From Chloroflexota bacterium (GTDB taxonomy: Bacteria > Chloroflexota > Anaerolineae > Anaerolineales > Villigracilaceae): a DNA stretch of 51,672 bases. The stretch's first letter is position 1; the number at the start of each line of letters is the position of its first letter. Made by a program: the position numbers and the translations under genes. The stretch is from contig SXKT01000040.1 of the NCBI GenBank assembly GCA_005778035.1, positions 1 through 51,672 of the forward strand, given 5' to 3'. The notes beneath the pieces are model-generated. The model worked only from the letters and a program-made list of their open reading frames with translations, made no database searches and had not been told where the DNA came from. This document shows positions 1 to 8,242 of this stretch, one piece after another.

Positions 1-25
1 GAGCCAGGATCAAACTCTCCGCATA
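1..25 (-). rRNA. 16S ribosomal RNA, 5' end only (partial)
   Basis: The minus strand carries the conserved start of bacterial 16S rRNA, AGAGTTTGATCCTGGCTC, running off the left edge. Placing the AGAG at E. coli position 8 puts the mature 5' end near base 25. The rest of the gene lies outside the window, so it cannot be used to place the organism. Confidence 0.95.
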
Positions 26-269
26 ATTGTTCTATCACCCTCGCGGGTGCTTTATTTTTTTACGGAGTATTTCAAAAGATTGACATGGGGTTGTCGTACT
101 TTCTATCACTATTCAGTTGTCAAGGTCCTGGTTCGTCGCTTTTAGAGTCAAAAAACCCCGATGTTCACTATACCTTCAGCTCCCATCGGCGCTTCCTTTT
201 TCCTCTATCTTCAACTGTCATCCGTTCCGGCGTCTCCACCGCAACTACGCTCTTCCTTCAAGCTTGTCT

Positions 270-297
270 ATTATACAGATTCCAAGCTACCTGTCAA
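270..297 (-). promoter_or_regulatory. rRNA operon promoter (proximal)
   Basis: Minus strand: TTGACA at 292-297, a 16-base spacer, and TATAAT at 270-275. Both hexamers are perfect sigma-70 consensus. Transcription would start near 263 and run about 240 bases of leader into the 16S gene. Confidence 0.85.
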
Positions 298-354
298 GGG
301 TTTTCGTAACCTCTTCTACCACCAGTTACTTCCTCCACTCCCTCAGGGACACAA

Positions 355-382
355 ATAGTATCACACTCACTCTCCATGTCAA
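355..382 (-). promoter_or_regulatory. rRNA operon promoter (distal)
   Basis: Minus strand: TTGACA at 377-382, a 16-base spacer, and TACTAT at 355-360. It has the same -35 and spacing as the proximal promoter 85 bases downstream. Tandem promoters are usual for rRNA operons. Confidence 0.7.
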
Positions 383-541
383 GGTCAATTCTTCCATTGT
401 CTCTATGTCTTTTCTTCGATAAATGGTTCAAACCATATTTGGCCAGATTTTCCTCCCAGGGGATCCAAAACCCGTCCTATTTTGGACACAACAAATTTTT
501 TGCCTTGGTGTAAACAACCACAAAACCTGCTCCCAGTTAGG

Positions 542-550
542 TGGTATTAT
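542..550 (+). promoter_or_regulatory. probable extended -10 promoter of glgP
   Basis: TGGTATTAT (TG at 542-543, TATTAT at 545-550) is an extended -10 element about 32 bases before the glgP start. No clear -35 is visible. An AAAGG ribosome binding site follows at about 570-574. Confidence 0.4.
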
Positions 551-581
551 TACGACCGTCTGACAAAAGAAAGGTTATTTT

Positions 582-2720
582 ATGACTACTTTTAAAACAA
601 CGTTACCCGACTCTCTCGTATTGCCGCAACGGATCAACCGCCTTGCCGAACTTTCTTACAACCTTTGGTGGGTATGGAATCCAACTGCCCAGCGTCTGTT
701 CAACAAGATAGACAGCAATCTCTGGGAACGAGTGAACCATAATCCCTTCCTGTTCCTTCGCCAGATTCCCAACTCGGTATTAACCCATTACAGCCAGGAT
801 GGGCAATACCTGGCATTGTACGACCAGGTTTTCCAATTGTTCGACCAATATTTAAACAATAAAAATTCCTGGTTTGCTGAAAACTACCCCAAAGAGGGTG
901 GTACTATCGCGTATTTTTCAATGGAATTTGGCTTGCATGAGACACTGCCGATTTACTCGGGCGGGTTGGGAGTCCTCTCTGGTGATCACCTTAAAGAGGC
1001 CTCTGATATGGGATTACCCTTGGTTGGTGTTGGCCTACTTTATACCGAAGGATATTTTTCACAACGCATCTCTGAAGATGGGTGGCAGGAGTCGATCAAT
1101 AATCCAATTGAGTTTAACAACCTGCCGTTAAATATCGTCAGGCACCCAGATGGTTCTGAATTGTACATCGAGGTTGAGTTCCCGGATGGCACTGTAAAAG
1201 CCCGAATTTGGGAACTTCGGGTTGGCCGAACGCCATTGTTCCTTTTGGATACGAATATCGAAAGCAACAACCCACAAATTCGCCAACTTACTACCCGCCT
1301 TTATTGGTCCGACATCAACCTGCGTGTAATGCAAGAGGTGTTGTTGGGGGTTGGCGGCGTCCGCGCTCTGCGGGCATTGGGTTACAAACCAACGGCATGG
1401 CACATGAATGAAGGCCACGCTGCCTTTATGACAGTAGAACGCGCCCGCGAACTGGTTGCAACCGGAGTACCGTTTGAAGCCGCAATGGAGCAGTGCAAAG
1501 CCAGCAACATTTTCACCACCCACACACCCGTCCCCGCCGGGAATGACGAATTCCCGCTATGGCTTGTAGATAAGTATTTATCCACTTATTGGCCACAACT
1601 GAATATTAGCCGCGACACTTTCATCGATTTGGCCAAGCACCATGCCAATTGGGGCGAATCCTTTTCGATGCCAGTCCTCGCCCTTCGCTATTCGGAAGGA
1701 CGGAATGCGGTATCTGAACTGCATGGCAGCGTTAGCCGCAAGATGTGGAACAACATTTGGCCAGACCGTGATGTACATAATGTACCGATCACTCATGTGA
1801 CCAATGGCGTACACACAGGCACTTGGTTGGCAAGGCGCCTCGGCAACTTGTATTCCAAATATTTTGGCGCCAACTGGCAAGATCACATTGATGATCCTGA
1901 AATGTGGGTAAAGATCAAAGACATCCCTAACAATGAATTATGGGCGGTAAGAAATCATCTGAAACGAAAAATGACCCTTTACTTCCAGGAACGTGTTCGT
2001 CAACGCTGGATCAAGGGTGGTTACCATCCAGTTCAGGTGATCGCCAGCGGTGCCTTGCTTGACCCTTATGTTCTTACCATCGGCTTTGCCCGGCGTTTTG
2101 CAACTTATAAACGTGCCAGTTTGGTGATGGACGATTTTGATCGCTTGCTTTCCATCATCAACCAACCGAACCGTCCCGTGCAGATCATTTTCTCCGGCAA
2201 AGCACATCCAGCAGATGAACCCGGAAAATTATTGATCCAGGAAGTGTACAGAGCAGTAAAGAAAGCGGAAAATGGCGGTCGGATCGTTTTTTTGGAAGAT
2301 TACGATATGAACGTTGCCCGTTACCTGGTGCAAGGGGTAGATATTTGGATGAATACGCCCAAACGCCCTAACGAAGCCAGCGGTACCTCAGGCATGAAGG
2401 CCGCTGCCAATGGCGCACTCAATTTCTCGGTATTGGATGGCTGGTGGCGTGAAGCCTACAACGGTGAGAACGGCTGGGCTATTGGCCCAGATTCGGAAGT
2501 GCCGGATGCCGTTCAGGACCATACCGATGTCGAAAGCTTGTATAACACTTTGGAAAAAGAAATCATCCCACTGTATTATGAAAACCGCGACACCGACGAC
2601 GTGCCCAATCCTTGGGTAACGAGGGTAAAAGCTTCCCTTTCAACCGTAACACCCCAATTTAGCATGCGCAGAATGTTGAAGGAATATACGGCAAAACTTT
2701 ACATCCCCGCAATGAAGTAA
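582..2720 (+). CDS. glgP: alpha-glucan (glycogen/maltodextrin) phosphorylase
   Basis: The product (712 aa) is an alpha-glucan phosphorylase of the shorter DUF3417-containing type. It releases glucose-1-phosphate from storage glucan with pyridoxal phosphate in the cytoplasm. The N-terminal ~110 residues (AELSYNLWWVWNPTAQ) are the DUF3417 module. The phosphorylase motifs LPIYSGGLGVLSGDHLK and HMNEGHAAF follow. The PLP lysine lies in EASGTSGMKAAANGAL at K606. The length fits this subfamily and is shorter than the ~800 aa of classical GlgP. AAAGG precedes the ATG and a hairpin terminator follows. The gene stands alone, with no other glycogen genes in the window. Family assignment is firm; the preferred glucan length cannot be told from sequence. 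Confidence 0.93.
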   Translation: MTTFKTTLPDSLVLPQRINRLAELSYNLWWVWNPTAQRLFNKIDSNLWERVNHNPFLFLRQIPNSVLTHYSQDGQYLALYDQVFQLFDQYLNNKNSWFAENYPKEGGTIAYFSMEFGLHETLPIYSGGLGVLSGDHLKEASDMGLPLVGVGLLYTEGYFSQRISEDGWQESINNPIEFNNLPLNIVRHPDGSELYIEVEFPDGTVKARIWELRVGRTPLFLLDTNIESNNPQIRQLTTRLYWSDINLRVMQEVLLGVGGVRALRALGYKPTAWHMNEGHAAFMTVERARELVATGVPFEAAMEQCKASNIFTTHTPVPAGNDEFPLWLVDKYLSTYWPQLNISRDTFIDLAKHHANWGESFSMPVLALRYSEGRNAVSELHGSVSRKMWNNIWPDRDVHNVPITHVTNGVHTGTWLARRLGNLYSKYFGANWQDHIDDPEMWVKIKDIPNNELWAVRNHLKRKMTLYFQERVRQRWIKGGYHPVQVIASGALLDPYVLTIGFARRFATYKRASLVMDDFDRLLSIINQPNRPVQIIFSGKAHPADEPGKLLIQEVYRAVKKAENGGRIVFLEDYDMNVARYLVQGVDIWMNTPKRPNEASGTSGMKAAANGALNFSVLDGWWREAYNGENGWAIGPDSEVPDAVQDHTDVESLYNTLEKEIIPLYYENRDTDDVPNPWVTRVKASLSTVTPQFSMRRMLKEYTAKLYIPAMK

Positions 2721-2741
2721 CTCACGAAAAATCGAATCACC

Positions 2742-2774
2742 AGCCCTTGGGTATCATCATCCAGGGGCTTTTTT
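2742..2774 (+). terminator. rho-independent terminator of glgP
   Basis: A nine-pair stem (AGCCCTTGG / CCAGGGGCT, one G-T pair) with a ten-base loop is followed by six T, 22 bases after the glgP stop. Confidence 0.85.
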
Positions 2775-2812
2775 GAGTGTAGAATAACCATAACCGTTGA
2801 AAGGGAAAAAAT

Positions 2813-3343
2813 ATGGAATTAATCTTAACCACGGAAGCCCTCTTGGGTGCATTGACAATTTTTGGCTTACGCCTGGCAGATATGAGCCTGGATACCTTGC
2901 GGGTTCTTTTTGTAATGAAGGGCAAAAAGACCCCTGCATGGATTTTTGGGTTTTTCCAATCTTCAATATTTATAATTGCAATTACCTCTGTCCTCAGCGA
3001 AGGCGTGAACAACCCCATCAAACTGATCGGTTACGCAGCTGGTTTTGCAACCGGTAATGTACTCGGCATGGTCATTGAGGAAAAATTGGCAATCGGCCAC
3101 ATTCACCTCACCATTACCAGCCCACGTTTGGGTGTTTTACTGGCGGAGGAATTGCGCAATACCGGGTTTGCAGTTACCGAGATCAGCGCCCGCGGACGCG
3201 ATGGTATGGTGAGTATATTGTCAATGAGTGTTCTTCGGCGAAATGTTCAAACCGTGGAAGACATCGTCCACAAGCATGATCCAGAGTCATTTGTGTACTC
3301 TGAAGAAGTTCGAACCATTCACCGTGGCTTTTGGAGCTCATAG
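2813..3343 (+). CDS. UPF0316-like membrane protein (DUF5698/DUF2179)
   Basis: The 176-residue protein has about three hydrophobic membrane segments in its first ~85 residues (MSLDTLRVLFVMKG is typical of the family). A soluble C-terminal domain of the DUF2179 type follows (GFAVTEISARGRDGMVSILS), resembling small-molecule-binding C-terminal domains of YitT-like proteins. The biochemical role of the family is not established as far as I know. GAAAGGGAA precedes the ATG. The rhodanese gene starts six bases after its stop, so the two are probably co-transcribed. Family recognition is moderately confident and function is unknown. Confidence 0.75.
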   Translation: MELILTTEALLGALTIFGLRLADMSLDTLRVLFVMKGKKTPAWIFGFFQSSIFIIAITSVLSEGVNNPIKLIGYAAGFATGNVLGMVIEEKLAIGHIHLTITSPRLGVLLAEELRNTGFAVTEISARGRDGMVSILSMSVLRRNVQTVEDIVHKHDPESFVYSEEVRTIHRGFWSS

Positions 3344-3349
3344 GCAATC

Positions 3350-3697
3350 ATGGTTGAAGAAATTACAGTTGCTGAACTTTCGCGCGAAATTGCGGATGGC
3401 GATGATGGGCTTATGATCGTGGATATTCGAGAAAAATGGGAAGTTGACAAGGTTCATCTGCCAACAGGCCCTATAAGCTATCTGCCAATGAGCATCCTAT
3501 CCGTAGGGCAACTCAACGCAATTCCCAATGAACTGAAAGACCCAACCAAGCGGATCGTCCTCATGTGCCACCATGGCATTCGCTCAGGCTCGGTGGCTGC
3601 ATGGCTAAACCGCAATGGCTGGAAAAACGTCTTTAGCTTGCGCGGCGGAATCGATGCGTACGCCTTGGAGATCGACCCACAGATCGGTTTTTACTAA
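3350..3697 (+). CDS. rhodanese-like domain protein
   Basis: This single-domain rhodanese (115 aa) opens with the VDIREKWE motif. The active-site loop CHHGIRS puts the persulfide-carrying cysteine at C73. Such proteins transfer sulfane sulfur in the cytoplasm. The ERRMSILSVGQL-like middle segment found in related stand-alone rhodaneses is present here as MSILSVGQL. There is no second inactive domain and no signal peptide. The gene lies six bases downstream of the UPF0316-like gene and is convergent with the metalloregulator, leaving only ten bases between the stops. The sulfur acceptor cannot be inferred. Confidence 0.9.
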   Translation: MVEEITVAELSREIADGDDGLMIVDIREKWEVDKVHLPTGPISYLPMSILSVGQLNAIPNELKDPTKRIVLMCHHGIRSGSVAAWLNRNGWKNVFSLRGGIDAYALEIDPQIGFY

Positions 3698-3707
3698 ACC
3701 GACTTTT

Positions 3708-4388
3708 TCATTCAAGTTCAACAAAAATTTGGGATGCGGTTCGCAATCCAAGCGTATGTTCTTTTCCATTTGCCACTACTGTGCATGTCTGGTTGAATGG
3801 CAAGAAGTTTGCCAACGACAGCTGTTGACCGGGCAAAAGCTCGTTCTCAATTAAATATTCCAATAAATCGTGGTCATCTTCCGCATTTTCATGAATGCGG
3901 CGAATGATACCGGATTGGCCGGTTTTCATGCTCAATACAGGTTTCCAATTTGCCACAAATTCCTCAAAACCTGGCATCGGGTTTCCATGGGGGCACACTT
4001 TGGGGTCGCCGAGGATCTCGACCATTCGCTCTTCCAAGGTTTCACTAATGGCATGTTCCAGGCCATGGGCTTCATCGTGAACCTGGCGCAAAGGCACCTT
4101 GAATATTTTTATCAACAACCATTCGATCAGCATGTGGCGCCGGGTTACACTATATCCAAATTCCCTTCCCAAAGGGGTTAGGTGTAGTGTTTTTCCACCC
4201 CTTCCCACCACGTAGCCATCACGCTCCATACGGCGCAATGTCATGGCCACTGTCGGTGGGGCAACTTCCAATAATTCAGCCAATCGGGCAGAAACTATCG
4301 CCCCATGGTCACGCTCCATCACCAACATTCGCATTAGGTAATCTTCTACAGTGTGGGTGGGTTTTTGAGGTTGGTTTTCTTCTTTCAT
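3708..4388 (-). CDS. DtxR-family metal-dependent transcriptional regulator
   Basis: The 226-residue regulator has the DtxR/MntR/IdeR architecture. It starts with a winged helix-turn-helix (VSARLAELLEVAPPTVAMTLRRM, given here only as the region around residues 32-55). A dimerisation and metal-binding domain follows, with HGLEHAISETLEERM and DPKVCPHGNPMPG. The C-terminal ~75 residues form an FeoA/SH3-like domain. In this family Fe(II) or Mn(II) binding turns on DNA binding. AGGTG precedes the ATG. The gene is divergent from an FTR1 iron permease, and a perfect palindrome overlaps the permease -10 box. This supports an iron-responsive repressor, but Mn specificity is not excluded. Confidence 0.92.
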   Translation of the reverse strand: MKEENQPQKPTHTVEDYLMRMLVMERDHGAIVSARLAELLEVAPPTVAMTLRRMERDGYVVGRGGKTLHLTPLGREFGYSVTRRHMLIEWLLIKIFKVPLRQVHDEAHGLEHAISETLEERMVEILGDPKVCPHGNPMPGFEEFVANWKPVLSMKTGQSGIIRRIHENAEDDHDLLEYLIENELLPGQQLSLANFLPFNQTCTVVANGKEHTLGLRTASQIFVELE

Positions 4389-4422
4389 CGGGCACCTTTA
4401 TAAATAATTTTATCCAATTTCC

Positions 4423-4452
4423 TTGACAACTCAATGAATTAGTATATACTAA
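4423..4452 (+). promoter_or_regulatory. FTR1 promoter with overlapping palindromic operator
   Basis: TTGACA at 4423-4428, a 16-base spacer and TATACT at 4445-4450 form a strong promoter toward the iron permease. The perfect 14-base palindrome TTAGTATATACTAA (4439-4452) covers the -10. It has the TTAG...CTAA ends seen in DtxR-class operators. A protein bound here would block RNA polymerase. On the opposite strand TTGTCA (4424-4429) could be a -35 for the regulator gene. That the neighbouring DtxR protein binds here is inference. Confidence 0.7.
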
Positions 4453-4530
4453 TATTTAGTGTTAGTTATATATATTCTATATTTTATCTTGTTTTTACTC
4501 ACCAGTACAACAAGAGTAGGAGAAAAAGTT

Positions 4531-5355
4531 ATGGCATCCAGTTTTTTATTGGCTTTTAGAGAAGGTATCGAAGCCGCATTAATTGTAAGTATTCTTTTGG
4601 GTACTTTGGTCAAATTTGGCAAAAAGGAATTGATCGGGAAGGTTTGGTTGGGCGTTTTTGCAGCCATCATTGGTTGTGTTATTGCAGGCGCAGCCCTTAC
4701 CCTCCTGGGCATCCAAATGTCAGAAGAGTTCGAGCCTATTTATGAGGGTGTTTTATTGGCAGTTTCGGCAGGTTTATTGACTTGGGTTATCCTTTGGATC
4801 TCTAACAGTGGAAAAACCCTCAAAGCACAGATCACCAAAACCGCCCAAAACAATAATATTGGAACCGGCGTTTTTTCACTGGCTTTCTTCGCCATTTTCC
4901 GCGAAGGTTTGGAATTGGCATTATTCCTGGCGGCCTTGAACGCCAACACGGAGTTAACCGCCACGCTTGGTGGGACTTTGGCTGGGCTCATTCTGGCTGT
5001 ATTGATTGGCTGGCTTTTGTATCGTGGCACGATCCAGTTTGATTTGCGCAAATTCTTTTCAATTACCAATTCCTTGCTGGTTTTGATGGCAGCAGGGATG
5101 GCGGCAATGTCCATTCATGAATTTGCGGAAGCAGGTTTGTTCCCCTGGTTTGCATCCACAGCATGGGATATAAGCTGGTTGGTTAGCAAACAAAGCACCA
5201 CGGGTTTGCTCCTCAAGGCGATGTTTGGCTTCAACCCTGCCCCCAGCGCTGCCGAAGTAGCAGTGTACTTAGTCTATCTCACCGTTGTTGGCGGAATCTT
5301 GGTTTCCCGCTTCAGCAATATCGCCTCTTCACAACAAGAACCGGCATCGGCTTAA
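4531..5355 (+). CDS. FTR1-family high-affinity iron permease
   Basis: The product (274 aa from this start) is a polytopic membrane protein with about seven hydrophobic segments. It carries the two REGxE iron-handling motifs of the Ftr1/EfeU family: REGIE near residue 10 and REGLE near residue 128. These acidic motifs carry iron through the membrane in characterised members. An upstream in-frame ATG at 4459 would lie almost at the expected transcription start and adds a non-conserved leader. The ATG at 4531 follows GTAGGAGAAA and is preferred. No EfeO, EfeB or multicopper oxidase partner is encoded nearby. Regulation by iron through the adjacent DtxR-type gene is likely. A strong terminator follows. 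Confidence 0.92.
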   Translation: MASSFLLAFREGIEAALIVSILLGTLVKFGKKELIGKVWLGVFAAIIGCVIAGAALTLLGIQMSEEFEPIYEGVLLAVSAGLLTWVILWISNSGKTLKAQITKTAQNNNIGTGVFSLAFFAIFREGLELALFLAALNANTELTATLGGTLAGLILAVLIGWLLYRGTIQFDLRKFFSITNSLLVLMAAGMAAMSIHEFAEAGLFPWFASTAWDISWLVSKQSTTGLLLKAMFGFNPAPSAAEVAVYLVYLTVVGGILVSRFSNIASSQQEPASA

Positions 5356-5381
5356 GCGAGAAATCCCCGTGTGGGTTTTCC

Positions 5382-5427
5382 AAACGGTGCGTTTACAGGT
5401 GTTTCCTGTAAGTGCACCGTTTTTTTG
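5382..5427 (+). terminator. rho-independent terminator of the iron permease gene
   Basis: AAACGGTGC (5382-5390) pairs with GCACCGTTT, and an inner TTACAGG / CCTGTAA stem extends the hairpin. Seven T follow, ending at 5427. This places the longer upstream start of the next gene (5412) inside the terminator and argues against it. Confidence 0.9.
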
Positions 5428-5495
5428 TTATCATTTCCCAAATTACGCTACAATTTTTAAAGGTACAACAAGCCTTCGCTGAGATTGGAGACCCC

Positions 5496-6962
5496 ATGGA
5501 GATTTTGAATTACATCAATGGTGAGTGGTTAAAACCCGAAGCATCCAGTTATTTTGAGGTAATTAACCCAGCCACCGGCCAAATAGAGGCCAAGACCCCA
5601 ATTGGGTCCGCTTTGGATGTGGCAAAGGCGGCATTAGCCGCGCAAGCTGCATTAGCGGGCTGGAAACACACTCCCGCCCAAGACCGGATCCAATATCTAT
5701 TCAGGCTAAAAACATTACTCGAATCAAACATCGAGCAGCTCGCGGAGACAATCACCCGGGAGTGCGGTAAAACCTTGGAAGAAGCCCGTGCAGAAATGCG
5801 GCGCGCTATCGAGAACGTTGAGGTTGCCTGCGGAATTCCGATGATGAGCAAAGGGGAAGTGATCGAAGATATTGCCCCCGGTATCGACGAATTGATGTTA
5901 CGGCAACCAGTTGGTGTTTGCGCCACAATTGCGCCATTCAACTTCCCCGGTATGATCCCGTTTTGGTATTTACCCTATGCAATCGCGCTTGGCAATACCT
6001 ACATCATGAAGCCCTCAGAAAAAGTGCCAATGACCATGGTGTTGATCTTTCGCTTGATAGACCAACTGGGGCTGCCCAAAGGTGTGATCAACATGGTACA
6101 CGGCACAAAAGATGTAGTGGATGCACTGTTGGAACATCCCTCTGTTCGCGCCATCACATTTGTGGGTAGCAGCAACACAGCCCGTTATATTTACCGCAAG
6201 GCCGCTGAGCATGGCAAACGAGTCCAGGCACAGGGTGGCGCGAAAAACCCGGTGGTCATTTTGCCGGACGCGGATATGGAAATGGCGACCAAGATCATCG
6301 CGGATTCCGCTTTTGGTTGTGCCGGCCAACGTTGTTTGGCTGTCTCCTGGGCTGTCACGGTTGGGGAAGCGCGAAATCCTTTTTTGGAAAGCATTTGCGA
6401 TGCCGCCGCCACGCGCAAAGTGGGGTACGGTTTAGATGAAGGCACGCAAATGGGCCCGGTTATTAGCAGGGAAAACCAGCAACGCATAGAGCAATTGATC
6501 GGGTTGGGGGTTAAGAACGGCGCTGGCATACCTGTGGATGGCAGGAATGCCAAGGTGAGTGGTTACGAGAACGGAGCGTTCGTCCGCCCAACTATCCTCA
6601 CCGATGTTCAGCCGGACAATCCATTATCGACCACAGAGATCTTTGGGCCTGTGCTCAGCATGATCCACGCCACAAGCGTGGAAGAAGCGATAGCGTTGGC
6701 CAACAGAAACAGTTATGGCAACCAGGCCAGCATCTTCACATCCAGTGGAGCGGCTGCCCGTAAATTCCGCAATGAAGTTGAAGCGGGCAATATCGGCATC
6801 AATATCGGTGTTGCCGCCCCAATGGCGCAATTCCCATTTTCAGGGTGGAAGGATTCCTTCTTTGGCGATATGCACGGACAAGGAATGGATGCGGTTGAGT
6901 TCTTTACCCAAAAGAAGGTAATTGTAGAACGCTGGCCCAGGGATTGGGCGCGAAAATTTTAG
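5496..6962 (+). CDS. mmsA: CoA-acylating methylmalonate-semialdehyde dehydrogenase
   Basis: The 488-residue enzyme belongs to the aldehyde dehydrogenase superfamily. It converts methylmalonate or malonate semialdehyde with CoA and NAD+ to propionyl- or acetyl-CoA (valine, inositol and pyrimidine breakdown). The signature [12 protein letters not shown] contains the catalytic cysteine C280. The N-terminal [22 protein letters not shown] and the cofactor segment [12 protein letters not shown] are typical. The start at 5496 follows GGAG and gives the family's usual length. A longer frame from 5412 overlaps a terminator. No other valine or inositol catabolic gene is adjacent, so its pathway here is open. 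A bidirectional terminator separates it from the convergent aminopeptidase gene. Confidence 0.93.
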   Translation: MEILNYINGEWLKPEASSYFEVINPATGQIEAKTPIGSALDVAKAALAAQAALAGWKHTPAQDRIQYLFRLKTLLESNIEQLAETITRECGKTLEEARAEMRRAIENVEVACGIPMMSKGEVIEDIAPGIDELMLRQPVGVCATIAPFNFPGMIPFWYLPYAIALGNTYIMKPSEKVPMTMVLIFRLIDQLGLPKGVINMVHGTKDVVDALLEHPSVRAITFVGSSNTARYIYRKAAEHGKRVQAQGGAKNPVVILPDADMEMATKIIADSAFGCAGQRCLAVSWAVTVGEARNPFLESICDAAATRKVGYGLDEGTQMGPVISRENQQRIEQLIGLGVKNGAGIPVDGRNAKVSGYENGAFVRPTILTDVQPDNPLSTTEIFGPVLSMIHATSVEEAIALANRNSYGNQASIFTSSGAAARKFRNEVEAGNIGINIGVAAPMAQFPFSGWKDSFFGDMHGQGMDAVEFFTQKKVIVERWPRDWARKF

Positions 6963-6970
6963 TGAAAAAC

Positions 6971-7001
6971 AAAAGCAGCTCAGTATCATAGAGCTGCTTT
7001 T
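6971..7001. terminator. bidirectional terminator
   Basis: AAAAGCAGCTC and GAGCTGCTTTT form a perfect 11-pair stem with a nine-base loop. The A run on one side and T run on the other let it act for both mmsA (plus) and the aminopeptidase gene (minus). Confidence 0.85.
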
Positions 7002-7030
7002 ATGTAAAAGCCAATTGCTATGGAATTTGG

Positions 7031-8131
7031 TTAAACAAACTGGCCATTCTTATACAATAGGTCACCATCCGCCCTGATCTCGGAATCGTTCCGCATATCA
7101 CAGATCATATCCCAATGAATGGTGGACTTATTGGTGGAGCCGGTTTCAGGGTAACCCGCGCCAAGAGCCATATGGAAGGAACCGCCGATCTTTTCATCAA
7201 ACAGAATATTGCCAGTGAATTTGTTGATCTCAAAATTGGTGCCAATGGCAAACTCGCCCAAATACCGAGAACCTGAATCTGAATCCAACATTTGTAACAG
7301 GTATTTTTCGTTGGAGGTTGCGGTGGCTTTTACAACTTTGCCAGCCTCAAAGAACAATTCAATGCCCTCAACAGCGACACCGTTATAAATTGCGGGATAA
7401 GTGTACTTAACCCATCCACTCGCGCTATTCTCAACTGGCCCGGTAAAAACTTCACCATCCGGCATATTTTTATCTCCACAGCAGTTGATAAAACTGCGCC
7501 CTTTGGTGGAGATCTTGAGGTCAACATTAGGACCTTGCAAGGTAAACCACTCCCTGCCATTTACCCGCTTGACGATCTCATCCTGATCAGTTTTTACTTT
7601 TTCCCAAAATGCCACCGGATCCGCTTCATTAACATGGCAAGCGCCAAATACAAAATCCTCGTATTCCGCAAGGGTCATATTTGCTTCTTTGGCGTAGCCG
7701 ATGGTTGGATACAACGTTGTATTCCATTTCAATTCACCTGTAGCACCTCGGCGCATTTGAGCTTCCAAAATTGACCTCATGGCTTTTTGGCGCATTCCCA
7801 ACCGGGCTGGGTCCACTTTGCCCAGTGCCCGGGGGTCAAGGGATGACATAATGCTGATACGCGACTCAAAATGGTCGTAGGCATGTTCCAAAAAAGGCGG
7901 TTTAAAATTCAATTGATCATCATTGCCCTTGCTGAGCAAGATCTCATTCTGCTCAGGAAACTCCATTAATACCTGTGGGAACCCGCCAACCTCCAACACT
8001 TTGGCGTACAAGGCTTTTACCAATGGCTCAGCCGCGCTGGTAGCACTTATCAATACCCTGTCTCCCGGCACTATACGGGTAGAATATTTCACCAATACAT
8101 CTGCAAAACGCTCAACGCGAATATCGGTCAT
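7031..8131 (-). CDS. M29-family (thermophilic-type) metalloaminopeptidase
   Basis: The 366-residue protein matches the M29 aminopeptidases (AmpS/aminopeptidase T type), which trim N-terminal residues from peptides with a two-metal centre. The C-terminal metal-ligand segments are visible: GEFAIGTN (Glu), FDEKIGGSFHMALG (Glu and His) and STIHWDMICD (His and Asp). The N-terminal half carries the family pattern PGDRVLISATSAAEPLVKAL. The start at 8131 is preceded by GGAGGT at good spacing; an upstream start at 8161 would add ten unlikely residues. The gene is monocistronic, convergent with mmsA and divergent from the two-domain dehydrogenase. It has no signal peptide, so it is cytoplasmic. Confidence 0.9.
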   Translation of the reverse strand: MTDIRVERFADVLVKYSTRIVPGDRVLISATSAAEPLVKALYAKVLEVGGFPQVLMEFPEQNEILLSKGNDDQLNFKPPFLEHAYDHFESRISIMSSLDPRALGKVDPARLGMRQKAMRSILEAQMRRGATGELKWNTTLYPTIGYAKEANMTLAEYEDFVFGACHVNEADPVAFWEKVKTDQDEIVKRVNGREWFTLQGPNVDLKISTKGRSFINCCGDKNMPDGEVFTGPVENSASGWVKYTYPAIYNGVAVEGIELFFEAGKVVKATATSNEKYLLQMLDSDSGSRYLGEFAIGTNFEINKFTGNILFDEKIGGSFHMALGAGYPETGSTNKSTIHWDMICDMRNDSEIRADGDLLYKNGQFV

Positions 8132-8242
8132 ATTGACCTCCAAAAAAAAGAATGACAACAAAAAAATTATATCAATCCCAATTAGGATTTCAACCCAGCG
8201 GACCGGTTCGTGTCTTATAATTCAGTTCGACAAGGAACCAAT

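Larger units (their letters stand above)
26..541. other. rRNA leader and upstream non-coding region
   Basis: This stretch of over 500 bases has no convincing gene. Small overlapping reading frames at 85-422 lack ribosome binding sites and lie in the leader of the leftward rRNA transcript. It holds two good minus-strand promoters, listed separately. A third TTGACA on the minus strand (118-123) has only a weak -10 partner. I see nothing specific in 423-541. Confidence 0.7.

Noticed and set aside
85-422. Three overlapping small plus-strand reading frames near the left edge
   Set aside because: They lie antisense to the rRNA leader and its promoters, lack ribosome binding sites and show no protein-like composition.
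5412-5495. Upstream extension of mmsA
   Set aside because: It begins inside the hairpin terminator of the preceding gene; the ATG at 5496 has a ribosome binding site and fits the family.
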